From positions 62,001 to 126,000 of the forward strand of contig NZ_CAMFHB010000003.1 of the NCBI RefSeq assembly GCF_945952055.1: a DNA stretch of 64,000 nt, read 5' to 3'. Positions 33,275 to 41,895 of the stretch are shown here, in pieces. How positions within the stretch are numbered: position 1 is the first letter of the stretch; every line of letters starts with the position of its first letter. Source of the stretch: an uncultured Alsobacter sp. (lineage in GTDB: Bacteria > Pseudomonadota > Alphaproteobacteria > Rhizobiales > Beijerinckiaceae). Both the position numbers and the translations under genes were made by a program. The notes under the pieces are model-generated. The model searched no databases. It had not been told where the DNA came from and worked only from the letters and a program-made list of their open reading frames with translations.

Positions 33275-34602
33275 TGGCCCGCCGGCCGACCCATGCGCCT
33301 CTGAACGTGTTCCTGAACGGCCGCCCCGTCGGCGTCCTGCGTCGCGAGACGAGCGGCGCGATCGATTTCCGGTACGGGTCCGACTGGCTCGAGTGGCCCA
33401 GCGCCTTTCCGGTGTCGCTCTCCCTGCCTCTGCGCGAGGACCGCTATGTCGGGGCCCCGGTCATCAATGTGTTCGACAACCTGCTGCCGGACAGCGATCC
33501 GATCCGAAGGCGCATCGCGGAGCGGGTCGGCGCGGCTGGTACCGATGCCTACAGCCTGCTGACCGCGCTCGGCCACGACTGCGTCGGTGCCCTGCAGTTC
33601 CTGCCCGACGGCGTCGATCCCGGCCCCGCCGGTGGCGTCGAGGGCAACCCGGTGACCGACGAGGAGATCGCCGACATCATCAGGAACCTCGCGACGGCCC
33701 CGCTGGGCATGGGCGAGGACGAGGACTTCCGCATCTCGATCGCCGGGGCGCAGGAAAAGACCGCCCTGCTGCGCAAGGACGGCCGGTGGTTCAAGCCCCT
33801 GGGGACCAGTGCCACCACCCACATCCTCAAGCCGCAGATCGGCCAGCTCCCCAACGGCGTCGACCTCTCCGACAGCGTCGAGAACGAGTACCTGTGCCTG
33901 AAGCTGCTCGCCGCGTTCGGCGTGCCGACGGCCCAGGTGGAGATCGCGGATTTCGGCGGGCGCCGCACACTGCTGGTCGAGCGCTTCGACCGCCTGTGGA
34001 CCCGGGACGGGCGCCTGCTGCGGCTGCCGCAGGAGGATACGTGCCAGGCCCTGTCGGTCCCGCCGACGCGGAAATACCAGGCCGACGGTGGCCCCGGCCT
34101 GCGCGAGATCGTCGATCTCTTGAGGGGCAGCGACAGGCCCGATGCCGACATCACGACGTTCATGCGCGCCAACGTCATCTTCTGGCTGCTCGCCGCGACG
34201 GACGGCCACGCCAAGAACTTCAGCGTGTTCCTGGGGGCAGGCGGGCGCTTCCGCATGACGCCCCTCTACGACGTGCTGACGGCCCAGCCGAGCCTCGACG
34301 CCGACCAGATCCCCCGCAGAAGGTTCAAGCTCGCCATGTCCGTGGGCGACAACCGCCACTATGCCATCCACGAGATCGTGCCCCGCCACTTCCTGCAAAC
34401 GGCGGACAAGGCGGGTGTCGGCACCCCGGCCATGATCGGCATCTTCGAGGAGATCGCGGCGAGCGCCGTCCGGCAGGCGGAGTCCGTCGTCGCGGCGCTG
34501 CCCGGGGGCTTCCCCGCGCAGCTCGTGGACTCCACGCTGGCTGGGCTGGCAGACCGCACGCGGCTGATCGAAGCTTTACTGGTAGGCGGCGTGGACGCCT
34601 GA
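33274..34602 (+). CDS. hipA: HipA toxin, serine/threonine kinase of type II toxin-antitoxin system
   Basis: The 442-residue kinase is full length and close to E. coli HipA along its whole length. Gly-rich loop SIAGAQEK carries Ser155, equivalent to the self-phosphorylated Ser150. FDRLWTRDGRLLRLPQEDTCQ, the catalytic Asp310 in ATDGHAKNFSVF, and the metal-binding Asp333 in LYDV are all present. HipA of E. coli phosphorylates glutamyl-tRNA synthetase GltX and drives growth arrest and persistence. The same target is likely here. It is translationally coupled to hipB. The gene looks intact and functional. Confidence 0.95.
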   Translation: MARRPTHAPLNVFLNGRPVGVLRRETSGAIDFRYGSDWLEWPSAFPVSLSLPLREDRYVGAPVINVFDNLLPDSDPIRRRIAERVGAAGTDAYSLLTALGHDCVGALQFLPDGVDPGPAGGVEGNPVTDEEIADIIRNLATAPLGMGEDEDFRISIAGAQEKTALLRKDGRWFKPLGTSATTHILKPQIGQLPNGVDLSDSVENEYLCLKLLAAFGVPTAQVEIADFGGRRTLLVERFDRLWTRDGRLLRLPQEDTCQALSVPPTRKYQADGGPGLREIVDLLRGSDRPDADITTFMRANVIFWLLAATDGHAKNFSVFLGAGGRFRMTPLYDVLTAQPSLDADQIPRRRFKLAMSVGDNRHYAIHEIVPRHFLQTADKAGVGTPAMIGIFEEIAASAVRQAESVVAALPGGFPAQLVDSTLAGLADRTRLIEALLVGGVDA

Positions 34603-34821
34603 CACCTCGCGAGCAGCCACGTCTGGCGAGGAGTGCACGGCCCGACCCTTACGCCCACCGTCAACTTGTCAAACAATGCCCGGTTCACGCCTCGCGCCGT
34701 GCGCTATACCGCGTGGCGCAATGGCCCAAGCCGCGGGATCTCAGGTGTCAGCCGTGTGGCCGCCCGCGACCAGGCCCGGCCTGCGGTCCAAGCGCCTGGT
34801 TCGTTCTACGACGCTCACGTC

Positions 34822-34850
34822 GGTCATGTCTCCTGGAGTGGTGTAGGAGC
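34822..34850 (+). repeat. Left terminal inverted repeat of the IS256-family element
   Basis: It begins GGTCATGTCTCCTGGAGTGG and is matched in reverse complement by the right end, with four differences. Confidence 0.8.
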
Positions 34851-34913
34851 GGGCCGCCGCTGAGGTGTTCATCGCCGGTCTTCGGCTAGGGTTCGGTTGC
34901 GAAGCTGAACCTG

Positions 34914-35983
34914 ATGCAGGTGACGACGATGACCGACGACAGGATGGCCCTGATTGAGCTGATCGAGAAGGGGGCGGACAGCGATCTTGTCCGCGAGCTG
35001 TTGGCCTTTGCGGCCGACCGCATGATGGAACTGGAGGTCGAGGCGAGGACCGGTGCGCTAGCGGGGGTCCGCAGCCCAGATCGCCTGACGCAGAGGAACG
35101 GCTATCGCGATCGGGCCTAGGAGACACGGGCCGGTCGCATTGACCTGGCGATCCCGAAGCTGCGCAAGGGCTCCTACCTGTCGACGTTCCTGGAGCCGCG
35201 ACGCACGGCGGAGAAGGCACTCACGGCGGTCATACAGGAGGCCTACGTGCACGGGATCTCGACACGGGCGATCGACGACCTCGTCAAGGCGATGGGAGGC
35301 TCCGGCATCTCGAAGAGCCAGGTCAGCCGGCTTTGCGAAGAGATCGACAAGCGCGTGAACGCCTTCCTGTCTCCTCCCATCGAAGGAGCCTGGCCCTACC
35401 TGCGGATCGTCTCGGTTGGCGTGATAGTCGCCGTCGGCGTGAACACGGACGTGCTCCGCGAGTACCTTGGTGTTGCCACCCGCGCTTCGGAGGGTGAGCC
35501 CTTCTGGAATGCCTTTCTGCGCTCCCTTGGCCGACAAGGGGCCTGCGTGGCGTGAAGCTTGTCGTGGCCGACGACCACAAGGATCTGCGGGCAGCTGCGG
35601 CGAAGGTGTTCAGCGCCACCCACCAGAGGTGCCGCGTGCACCGGCTGCGCAACGCTCTCGCCGCTGTGCCGCCCAAGCAGCGACCGGCGGCGGTCGCCAT
35701 GCTGAAGACGATCTTCGCCCAGAACACGGCAGAGGCTGCTCACGCGCAATGGCGTCAGGTGGCCGATGCCCTGCGCGAACGGTTCCCCAAGCTCGGCGAA
35801 CTGATGGACGGCGCACGTGACGACGTGCTGGACTACATGACGTTCCCACGCGATCACTGGGCACAGATCGCCTCGACCAACCCGCTCGACGAGTGGGCCG
35901 TCAGCCGCCGTTACATGAGTCTGGAGTCCCTCGCCGCACTGAGCGATGATCCCATTCTCAGGTTGTCCGCCGTGGCTGCCTGA
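34914..35983 (+). pseudogene. IS256-family (mutator-type) transposase, inactivated
   Basis: The opening MTDDRMALIELIEKGAD and later blocks ([73 protein letters not shown]) are typical of IS256 transposases. Four lesions are visible. A TAG at 35118-35120 stands where the family has Trp. About 13 codons are lost after WPYL (near 35403), removing the first DDE aspartate. A frameshift lies near 35540. About 36 codons are lost between STNPL and DEWAV, removing the catalytic glutamate region. The enzyme is dead. Confidence 0.92.
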
Positions 35984-36012
35984 TCAACCCTCGGGCCCTG
36001 CCGAGGGCCGGT

Positions 36013-36041
36013 GCTCGTGCACCACTCCAGGGGACACGACC
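36013..36041 (-). repeat. Right terminal inverted repeat of the IS256-family element
   Basis: Its reverse complement begins GGTCGTGTCCCCTGGAGTGG and matches the left end at 25 of 29 positions. Confidence 0.8.
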
Positions 36042-36295
36042 TGTCATCGCGGATGGCATCTCGGTCTATGCCGCCCGGTGCAATCTTGCCCACGACCTGG
36101 CTCCGACAGTTCGCCGGATTTTCGGTATTCTACGCAAGAGGGGGGCTCAGGGACATCAGTGCCAGCTATCCACGGATTTGTGGCGATCCCGCTGATGGTC
36201 GACATGCGGGCCGCTGCTACCCTCTAACGAGGCGAGATTCGCCTGGCGTCCCGTTGTGGGAGCGTCACCCTCGATTCCGAACAAAGGGGTTGCAG

Positions 36296-36658
36296 ATGAG
36301 AATCGACGAGCGCGTCATGGCGCGCAAATGGTGCCCATTCGCACGCATCATACCCGACAACGCTCCCGGCAAGGCCGCGGTCAACCGGGACATAGACGGC
36401 ACCGCGGCGGCGGGGACGAAATGCCTGACCACCGAATGCGCCGCGTGGCAGCGACTGTCAGTGGCACGAGGAATGGAGTACGCGCAGGGCACGGCGAGCG
36501 CAGAGCCAGAACGCCCGAGCCGAGTTGCGCAGAACTGGATCTGGGTTCCGCCAAGTGACGGCGGCTATGGTGTTAGAGGGGTCTGGATGGAGCCTGAAGA
36601 GGAATTCAAGAACCGGCACGAGGGGCGCTGTCGGCTAATGAGCGACGCCAAGGAGTGA
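36296..36658 (+). CDS. Small cysteine-containing hypothetical protein, phage-like
   Basis: The 120-residue product starts at an ATG with AAAGGGG 6 bp upstream. It shows a KWCPFAR motif near the N terminus, an NRDID segment and a CLTTECAAWQ motif. Short proteins with the order WCPF...NR...C-x-x-x-x-C-x-x-W occur in prophages and phage-like islands, as I recall, with no known function. The cysteines could bind metal. The gene sits between a dead insertion sequence and a tRNA gene, which supports a foreign origin. Confidence 0.6.
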   Translation: MRIDERVMARKWCPFARIIPDNAPGKAAVNRDIDGTAAAGTKCLTTECAAWQRLSVARGMEYAQGTASAEPERPSRVAQNWIWVPPSDGGYGVRGVWMEPEEEFKNRHEGRCRLMSDAKE

Positions 36659-36687
36659 TGTGATGAGGCGTTCTTCGGGGCGCCTTT

Positions 36688-36918
36688 TCACTTCCGATCG
36701 CCAGCGGTCCAACGCCGCGCCCATAGCCGCTGAATCACGATCGACGCCAGAGCTAGGAGTATCGGGACGAGGAAAAGACCGCCGATGGCCGCCTGCTTGG
36801 TCTCGGCTTGAGCTTCCATGTCCCCTTCGGTGAGCGGCACGGCGTCCACGATTCGCGGCGCGTGAACTCCGGGCGGTACAGGCCCAAGCGGGTCCTTCCC
36901 CTCAACGAAAATCGTCAT
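36688..36918 (-). CDS. Short putative single-pass membrane protein
   Basis: The 76-residue reading frame has a polar, proline-rich N-terminal half and one hydrophobic helix (GGLFLVPILLALASIVIQRL) followed by a basic tail, so its orientation would be C-terminus-in. I do not recognise a family, and no clear ribosome site precedes the ATG. It may be a real small gene of the accessory region or a chance frame. The stretch 36919-37093 beyond it holds nothing I can identify. Confidence 0.4.
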   Translation of the reverse strand: MTIFVEGKDPLGPVPPGVHAPRIVDAVPLTEGDMEAQAETKQAAIGGLFLVPILLALASIVIQRLWARRWTAGDRK

Positions 36919-37093
36919 GACGCAATCTCATGCCGGCAATGGTCTGAGACTGCCAGCCGGACGGCGCTATTCGCAACCAACCAGCTGGCGAATGAGTGCC
37001 ATCCAGCCGCCCTTGTCCGCCGGCGTACGCAAGCGCTTATTTGACGCATACTGGACGATTTGGATCGCCTGCCAGTTGAACCGTTGAAAAAAT

Positions 37094-37170
37094 TGGCGCA
37101 CCCGACACGATTCGAACGTGTGACCTTTGCCTTCGGAGGGCAACGCTCTATCCAGCTGAGCTACGGGTGC
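37094..37170 (-). tRNA. tRNA-Arg (anticodon CCG)
   Basis: The minus strand folds as a complete tRNA. The acceptor stem pairs GCACCCG with CGGGTGC, the D-arm has AGCTCAGCTGGATAGAGC, and the anticodon loop is CTCCGAA with anticodon CCG. The T-loop is TTCGAAT, the discriminator base is G and CCA is encoded. It reads the Arg codon CGG. Phage-like and insertion-sequence remnants lie on its 3' side, the usual side for integration. Confidence 0.95.
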
Positions 37171-37275
37171 ATGCTTGTGGCAAGCCCGCTTTGTCTAGCC
37201 GATTGCGACGGCGCGGGCAATGGTGGGTGTGGGGGAAGCTTCGTGGCAGGCGCGTGCCGCGGCGACCGTCAGACA

Positions 37276-37297
37276 TCGAAGCGTGTCGGGTGCGCCA
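37276..37297 (+). repeat. Inverted copy of the tRNA-Arg 3' end
   Basis: TCGAAGCGTGTCGGGTGCGCCA on the plus strand matches the last 22 bases of tRNA-Arg (including CCA, minus strand 37115-37094) with one mismatch. It lies 106 bp from the 5' end of the tRNA gene and in opposite orientation. It looks like an attachment-site remnant. No integrase is present, and 37171-37394 holds no gene. Confidence 0.7.
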
Positions 37298-37394
37298 CTA
37301 AAGACGCGTGGAACCGCTCTGTGGTCTGCGGAGATGAACCACCGAGGGAGAGGCCAAAGCGACTTCGAGCCGCACTGCTCCTCCACTTGGAACC

Positions 37395-38360
37395 TTACTC
37401 GATCACATCATCCGCTCTGGCGAGCAGGCCCGGTGGGACCGACATGCCGATCTTGGCCGCCGCCTCGATGTTGATGACGAGCTCGAAGATGGTCGGTTGC
37501 TGGATCGGGATGCTTGCCGGGCTGCCGCCACCGAAGATGAGCGCGAACATCGGGGCGAGGACGTTGCGTGCCAGCTTGGGCAAGTCGGGTCCGTAGCCGA
37601 TGAGACCTCCCTCGCGGGCGGTGGACGGCCATTGGTGCATGACAGGCACCGACCAGTCCCGGCCGAGTTCGCTGAGGCGGTGGCGGCCGCCGAACAAAAT
37701 GGCCGAGGAGAGCTGGATGATGCCGTCGACGCCGGCGTCCTTCAGCCGCATGAACGACGGTTCCACACCCGCCACGTCTTCCGTCCAGGCCACGTCGAGC
37801 TTGAGACCACGCTTGCCTGCGAAGAGGCGCAAGGCTTCCACGTCGGCTTCGGTTGAGGAGATCGGATCGGCCAGAACGCCGAACGTCCTGCCTTGCGGCA
37901 GGAGGTCGGACAGTAGCTCGACACGCTTCCGGTCCAGTTCCGGAGACAGCAGGCTGATGCCCGTCACATTGCCTCCGGGTGCGTTCAGGGACGCCGCAAA
38001 CCCCGATTTGACGAGATCTCCCGCCAGCGCAACGATTGGGATGTTCCGCGTCACGCGTTGAGCCGCGACGACGGTGGCGTCGCCGGCGCAGAACATCCCG
38101 TCCGCCCTCCAGCCGACAAGGGTTCTCGCGTGGTCCTCCAGCGCGGCGGGCGCGAGGCTGGCGCCACTCGGATCGACAGTCAGATTGTTCCCGTCCACGA
38201 ACCCCAGCTGGGCGAGGCCGGCAAGAATGTGATCGCACGTCTCTCGCGGCGTGAGCGACATGTATCCGACGCGGTAGATGCGCCCCGGCGCCTGAGCGTT
38301 GGCCGAGGTCGTCAGCAAAAGCGCGGTCGAACCGAAAGCCATGACGCGACGATTGAGCAT
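37395..38360 (-). CDS. ABC transporter substrate-binding protein (PF04392 type), orphan
   Basis: The 321-residue protein has a signal peptide (to about residue 23) and the two-lobed fold of the ABC_sub_bind family. Conserved parts include YRVGYMS at the start, [31 protein letters not shown] in the hinge, and RRAADLPV-like ending replaced by [13 protein letters not shown]. The C-terminal half has the typical LP...[18 protein letters not shown]. No permease or ATPase gene is adjacent, which is common for this family in Rhizobiales. The ligand is unknown. Confidence 0.85.
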   Translation of the reverse strand: MLNRRVMAFGSTALLLTTSANAQAPGRIYRVGYMSLTPRETCDHILAGLAQLGFVDGNNLTVDPSGASLAPAALEDHARTLVGWRADGMFCAGDATVVAAQRVTRNIPIVALAGDLVKSGFAASLNAPGGNVTGISLLSPELDRKRVELLSDLLPQGRTFGVLADPISSTEADVEALRLFAGKRGLKLDVAWTEDVAGVEPSFMRLKDAGVDGIIQLSSAILFGGRHRLSELGRDWSVPVMHQWPSTAREGGLIGYGPDLPKLARNVLAPMFALIFGGGSPASIPIQQPTIFELVINIEAAAKIGMSVPPGLLARADDVIE

Positions 38361-38654
38361 TCCGCGAACCCTTGCCCGGCGGACAACCGGCGCGATGCCA
38401 AGGTCATCGGTGGCCCGCCACATGATGCGGCCAGACCCGAGCCAATACAATGAGGTGGCCAGGAGGGACGCGAACCGAGTCGGTTTTCAGGACCGGTCCG
38501 GTCATGCGCGGCCCCAAGGTGCCGTGATCCTCGCCGCCGCGCCCATCGTTCCACCGTAACCGCAGCCACTGCATGCCGCGGTGGGTGTGGACGAGGACAC
38601 GGGGCCGTGCGACCGTTTTGGACAGGCGCGTCTCCTCGTGATGAGGCTGTTCCC

Positions 38655-39419
38655 ATGGCTCTTGCACAGCCCTTCAGGATCATCGCCCACCGGGGCGCGA
38701 GCGGCTACGCGCCGGAGAACACGATGGCGGCGTTTCGCCGGGCCGTCGACATGGGGGCCACCGAGGTTTAGACCGACGTCGCCTTCACGCGGGACGGCCG
38801 TCTCCTGCTCTTTCACGACGAGACGCTCGACCGCACCAGCAACGCAACGGGCTTGCCCGAGGACTTCACGCTGGCCGAACTCCAGCAACTGGATGCCGGG
38901 TCCTGGCACGATCCGAAGCTGTCGTGGGATCGTGACTATGCCGGTGAACGGCTGATCACCCTCGACGACCTGCTGGACACGTTCGGGACATCGCTGACCT
39001 ACCATCTCGAATTGAAGAAGCCGATGCCGGGCCTGCCGGAGGCCGTCGTCGCGGCGCTCCAGTCGCGTGGGCTGGCGGGACAGGCCTTCCTTTTCTCCAT
39101 CGAGGATGAGGCCGGCTTGAAACGCGCGAAAGCGCTGGAGCCGCGCCTCAGGATCGCCTGGGCACCCGAGGACCTGCTGCGGACCGATCCGCGCGGTGCC
39201 GTCGAGCGCTGCGCCGACAACGGCTTCTCGATGATCACGCTCAATGCGAGGAACCAGTCCCGCGACATCGTCGACCTGGCACACGGCCTGGGCCTCGAAG
39301 CGCGCAGTTCCGGCATCGCGAGCCGGGAGGACATGATCGCGGCCGCGGAGCTGGGCTGCAACGGCATGACGATCAACTGGCCGGACTGGCTCATCGACTA
39401 CGTGCGCTCGTTCGACTGA
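38655..39419 (+). pseudogene. Glycerophosphodiester phosphodiesterase interrupted by one amber codon
   Basis: Read from the ATG at 38655, the 254-codon frame is a complete GDPD except for TAG at codon 39 (38769-38771). Catalytic and metal residues are otherwise present: His12 and Arg13 (AHRGASGYAPENT), Glu21, the Asp of the ExD pair just after the stop (TDVAFTRDG) and the second histidine in LFHDETLDRTSN. The amber codon replaces the metal-binding Glu of the conserved E-x-D motif and differs from GAG by one base. The enzyme would cleave glycerophosphodiesters to glycerol-3-phosphate. The rest of the frame shows no decay, so the lesion is recent or read through. Confidence 0.85.
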
Positions 39420-39522
39420 CCGTCCATCGATCGAGGGTGGCTTGCTGTTTGCCGGCCATGGGCAACAGCCGGTGGCCTCTTGCAGCATGCGGAGTGCCGG
39501 TCCGTGACGGCCCTCGCGCAAC

Positions 39523-39564
39523 CCTGTGGAGGCGCCCGGCATGGCCCCCACAGGCTGTGCTTTT
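39523..39564 (+). terminator. Hairpin with short T run between convergent genes
   Basis: CCTGTGG (39523-39529) pairs with CCACAGG (39548-39554), and inner GC-rich bases extend the stem. TTTT follows at 39561-39564. It fits a rho-independent terminator for the glycerophosphodiesterase frame. Confidence 0.45.
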
Positions 39565-39570
39565 GCGCGA

Positions 39571-41229
39571 TCAGCCCCCGTCCGATTCCGGCTGGTCGCT
39601 GTTGAAGGCGGGCGGCGGGGCGCCGTTCTTCTTCTGCGCCTCGGACTGGCGGAAGAGGTAGTTGGGGAGTCCCGTCGCGAGCTTCGGCTGCGCCCAGACC
39701 AGCATCACCACCATCACCTGCATGATCACGAAGGGGACGATGCCGCGGTAAATCATCGACGTGGTGATCGAGGGCGGGGCCACCCCTCTGAGGTAGAACA
39801 GCGCGAACCCGAAGGGCGGCGTGAGGAACGAGGTCTGCAGCACCAGGCCGATGAGGACGCCGAGCAGGATCGGGTCGACGTTCATCATGATCAGGATCGG
39901 CGCGGTGATCGGCACCGTGATGAAGATGATCTCGAAGGTGTCGAGGAAGAAGCCGAGGACGAACATGATGGTCATCACCAGCATCACCGCGCCCGTCTGA
40001 CCGCCCGGCATGGTCGCCAGGAAGCCGCGGACGAGGTCCTCGCCGCCCATGCGGGTGAAGACGAGGGCGAAGGCCGAGGCGCCGAGGAGGATGACGAACA
40101 CCATGGAGGTGATGGTCATCGTTCCTTTTGAGCTCTCGAACAGCGTCTCGAAGAAGTCGCGTCGCAGCTCCGCCGAGGCGACGACCGGCACCATTGCGGC
40201 AACGATCATCACGAGCAGCATCGTGAGCAGGCCGAAGGCGCCGCCGAGCCACACGATCACGCCGATCAGCGCCAGGAACCCGATCCAGAAGAAGAAGAGG
40301 TTCTTCTCCAGGTCCGCCGGCGAGTGCCCCTTCAGATAGCGGTCGGCCAGGAGCTTGATGATGGCGAGCAGCAGCGCGCCCATCGAGCCCACCGAGGCGG
40401 ATTCGGTGGGGGTCGCCACGCCAGCGATGATGGAGCCGAGCACGGCGACGATCAGCGCGAGCGGCGGAATGAGGGCCACCACGACGCGGCGGCCGAGGCC
40501 CGCGCGCTCCTCGGCGGTCATGACCAGGGCGGGCGCGCACTTGGGGTCGACCGCGGCCCGGAAGATGACCCACAGCGCGTAGATCACCGCAAGTCCGATG
40601 CCGGGGATGAAGGCCCCGGCGAAGAGGTCGCCGACCGACACGGTGTCGGGCGCGAAGTTGCCCTTGGCGAGCTGGGCGGCGGCATTGGCGCCCTGGAGGA
40701 TGTCGGCGACGAAGATCAGCACCGTCGAGGGCGGAACGATTTGGCCGAGCGTTCCCGCCGCGCAGATGACGCCGGTGGCGAGCTTGGGATCGTAGCCCGC
40801 GCGCATCATCGCCGGCAGCGCGAGGAGGCCCATGGCGACGACCGTCGCGCCGACGACGCCCGTGGAAGCGGCCAGCAGCGTGCCGACGATGACGACAGAG
40901 ATGCCGAGACCGCCCCGGATGGAGCCGAAGAGCTGTCCCATGGTGGTGAGCAGTACTTCTGCGATCTTCGAGCGTTCGAGCACGACGCCCATGAAGATGA
41001 ACAGCGGCACGGCGATCAGGACCGGGTTGGTGATGACGCCGAAGAAGCGCGACGCCAGGCCCTGGAACAGGGCGGGGTCGAAGGCGCCGATCCACCAGCC
41101 CAGCAGGCCGAACATCACGGCGAGGCCGCCGAGCGTCCAGGCCACGATGTAGCCGAACATCAGGACGACGAGGATGGTGACGAAGAAGAGGGCGGCCAGA
41201 ACCTGGCCGGCAATGGCGGGATCCCACAT
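39571..41229 (-). CDS. TRAP transporter large permease (DctM, mannitol/chloroaromatic type)
   Basis: The 552-residue protein is a long DctM (usual length about 430). The core carries the familiar DctM strings STGVVGATVVAMGLLALPAMMRAGYDPKLATGVICAAGTLGQIVPPSTVLIFVAD and LGFFLDTFEIIFITVPI...LQTSFLTPPFGFALFYLRG. An extra hydrophilic/hydrophobic section lies in the middle (about 290-350). This longer type is seen in the FcbT/TakM-like group that moves 2-oxo acids or chlorobenzoates. It is the last gene of dctP-dctQ-dctM, 25 bp after dctQ. Confidence 0.92.
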   Translation of the reverse strand: MWDPAIAGQVLAALFFVTILVVLMFGYIVAWTLGGLAVMFGLLGWWIGAFDPALFQGLASRFFGVITNPVLIAVPLFIFMGVVLERSKIAEVLLTTMGQLFGSIRGGLGISVVIVGTLLAASTGVVGATVVAMGLLALPAMMRAGYDPKLATGVICAAGTLGQIVPPSTVLIFVADILQGANAAAQLAKGNFAPDTVSVGDLFAGAFIPGIGLAVIYALWVIFRAAVDPKCAPALVMTAEERAGLGRRVVVALIPPLALIVAVLGSIIAGVATPTESASVGSMGALLLAIIKLLADRYLKGHSPADLEKNLFFFWIGFLALIGVIVWLGGAFGLLTMLLVMIVAAMVPVVASAELRRDFFETLFESSKGTMTITSMVFVILLGASAFALVFTRMGGEDLVRGFLATMPGGQTGAVMLVMTIMFVLGFFLDTFEIIFITVPITAPILIMMNVDPILLGVLIGLVLQTSFLTPPFGFALFYLRGVAPPSITTSMIYRGIVPFVIMQVMVVMLVWAQPKLATGLPNYLFRQSEAQKKNGAPPPAFNSDQPESDGG

Positions 41230-41254
41230 GGCGATCGTCGTCCTTCGGGCGTGG

Positions 41255-41788
41255 TCAGTGGGAGGCTTTGCCGGCGAACTCTTCGCGGCCGCCGAGGACG
41301 AGCAGGGAGCGTCCGATCATCGCGCAACCCTGCAGCACGATCAGGCCGACGAAGATCACGAGCGTGCCCTTGAGCAGCCACCAGGCCGGCAGGCCGCCGG
41401 GATTCGGGGATCCCTCGCCGGTGACGAAAGCGCTCCAGAAGTGGCGCCAGAAGGCCCAGCCGACGACGGCCATGAACGGAAAGAGGAACAGGATGGTACC
41501 GGCCATGTCGAGCTGGGCGCGCCGGCGTGGGGACATCCTGGCGTAGAAGATGTCGACCCGGACGAAGCCGCCGGTCATCATCGTGTAGGCGCCGCCGAGC
41601 ACGATGGCCGCCGCGTGCTGCCAGACATAGGCTTCCTGGAGCCAGGTGAAATTGGTGTTCAGCGCATAGCGCAGGTAGACGGTCGCGAAGCAGACCAGCA
41701 CCGTGCCGAGCGCCAGCCAGGCGACGGCCTTGCCGACCCAGCCGTTGAGCGTCTCGACGCCATGGACGAAGGACTCGATGGACTTCAT
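41255..41788 (-). CDS. TRAP transporter small permease (DctQ)
   Basis: The 177-residue protein has four membrane helices. The pattern YLRYALNTNFTWLQEAYVWQHAAAIVLGGAYTM...VRVDIFYARM is that of DctQ subunits in mannitol/chloroaromatic-type TRAP systems. It partners the large permease downstream. A gap of 107 bp separates it from the binding-protein gene upstream. Confidence 0.88.
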   Translation of the reverse strand: MKSIESFVHGVETLNGWVGKAVAWLALGTVLVCFATVYLRYALNTNFTWLQEAYVWQHAAAIVLGGAYTMMTGGFVRVDIFYARMSPRRRAQLDMAGTILFLFPFMAVVGWAFWRHFWSAFVTGEGSPNPGGLPAWWLLKGTLVIFVGLIVLQGCAMIGRSLLVLGGREEFAGKASH

Positions 41789-41895
41789 GCTTCAACCCGG
41801 AGATCAGGACGTGACGCGCGTCGAGGACCGGCGGACCCGAGGGAAGCTTCGGGCCCGCCGTCCGTCTCCGGCTCAATGGGGATGGGCCGGATCGC

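Larger units (their letters stand above)
34822..36041 (+). mobile_element. Degenerate IS256-family insertion sequence
   Basis: A 1,220-bp element is bounded by 29-bp terminal inverted repeats (34822-34850 and 36013-36041) that match at 25 of 29 positions. It contains a decayed IS256-type transposase gene. No 8-9 bp target duplication is visible at the outer edges. The element cannot move by its own enzyme. To its left, 34603-34821 holds no gene that I can see, and 36042-36295 to its right likewise. Confidence 0.85.

Noticed and set aside
34814-36050. Target-site duplication of the IS256-family element
   Set aside because: The 8-9 bp outside each terminal repeat do not match, so no duplication can be claimed.
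38466-38510. tRNA-Ser(UGA)-like anticodon arm and T-loop-like segment on the minus strand
   Set aside because: The loop base at position 33 is C, the anticodon stem has a mismatch, the T-loop lacks the invariant A, and no D-arm or acceptor stem can be drawn. At most it is a decayed fragment.
34914-39419. Amber codons in the transposase and the GDPD frame as evidence of amber reassignment
   Set aside because: The transposase has several other lesions, and the positions call for different amino acids (Trp and Glu), so a common readthrough code is not supported.
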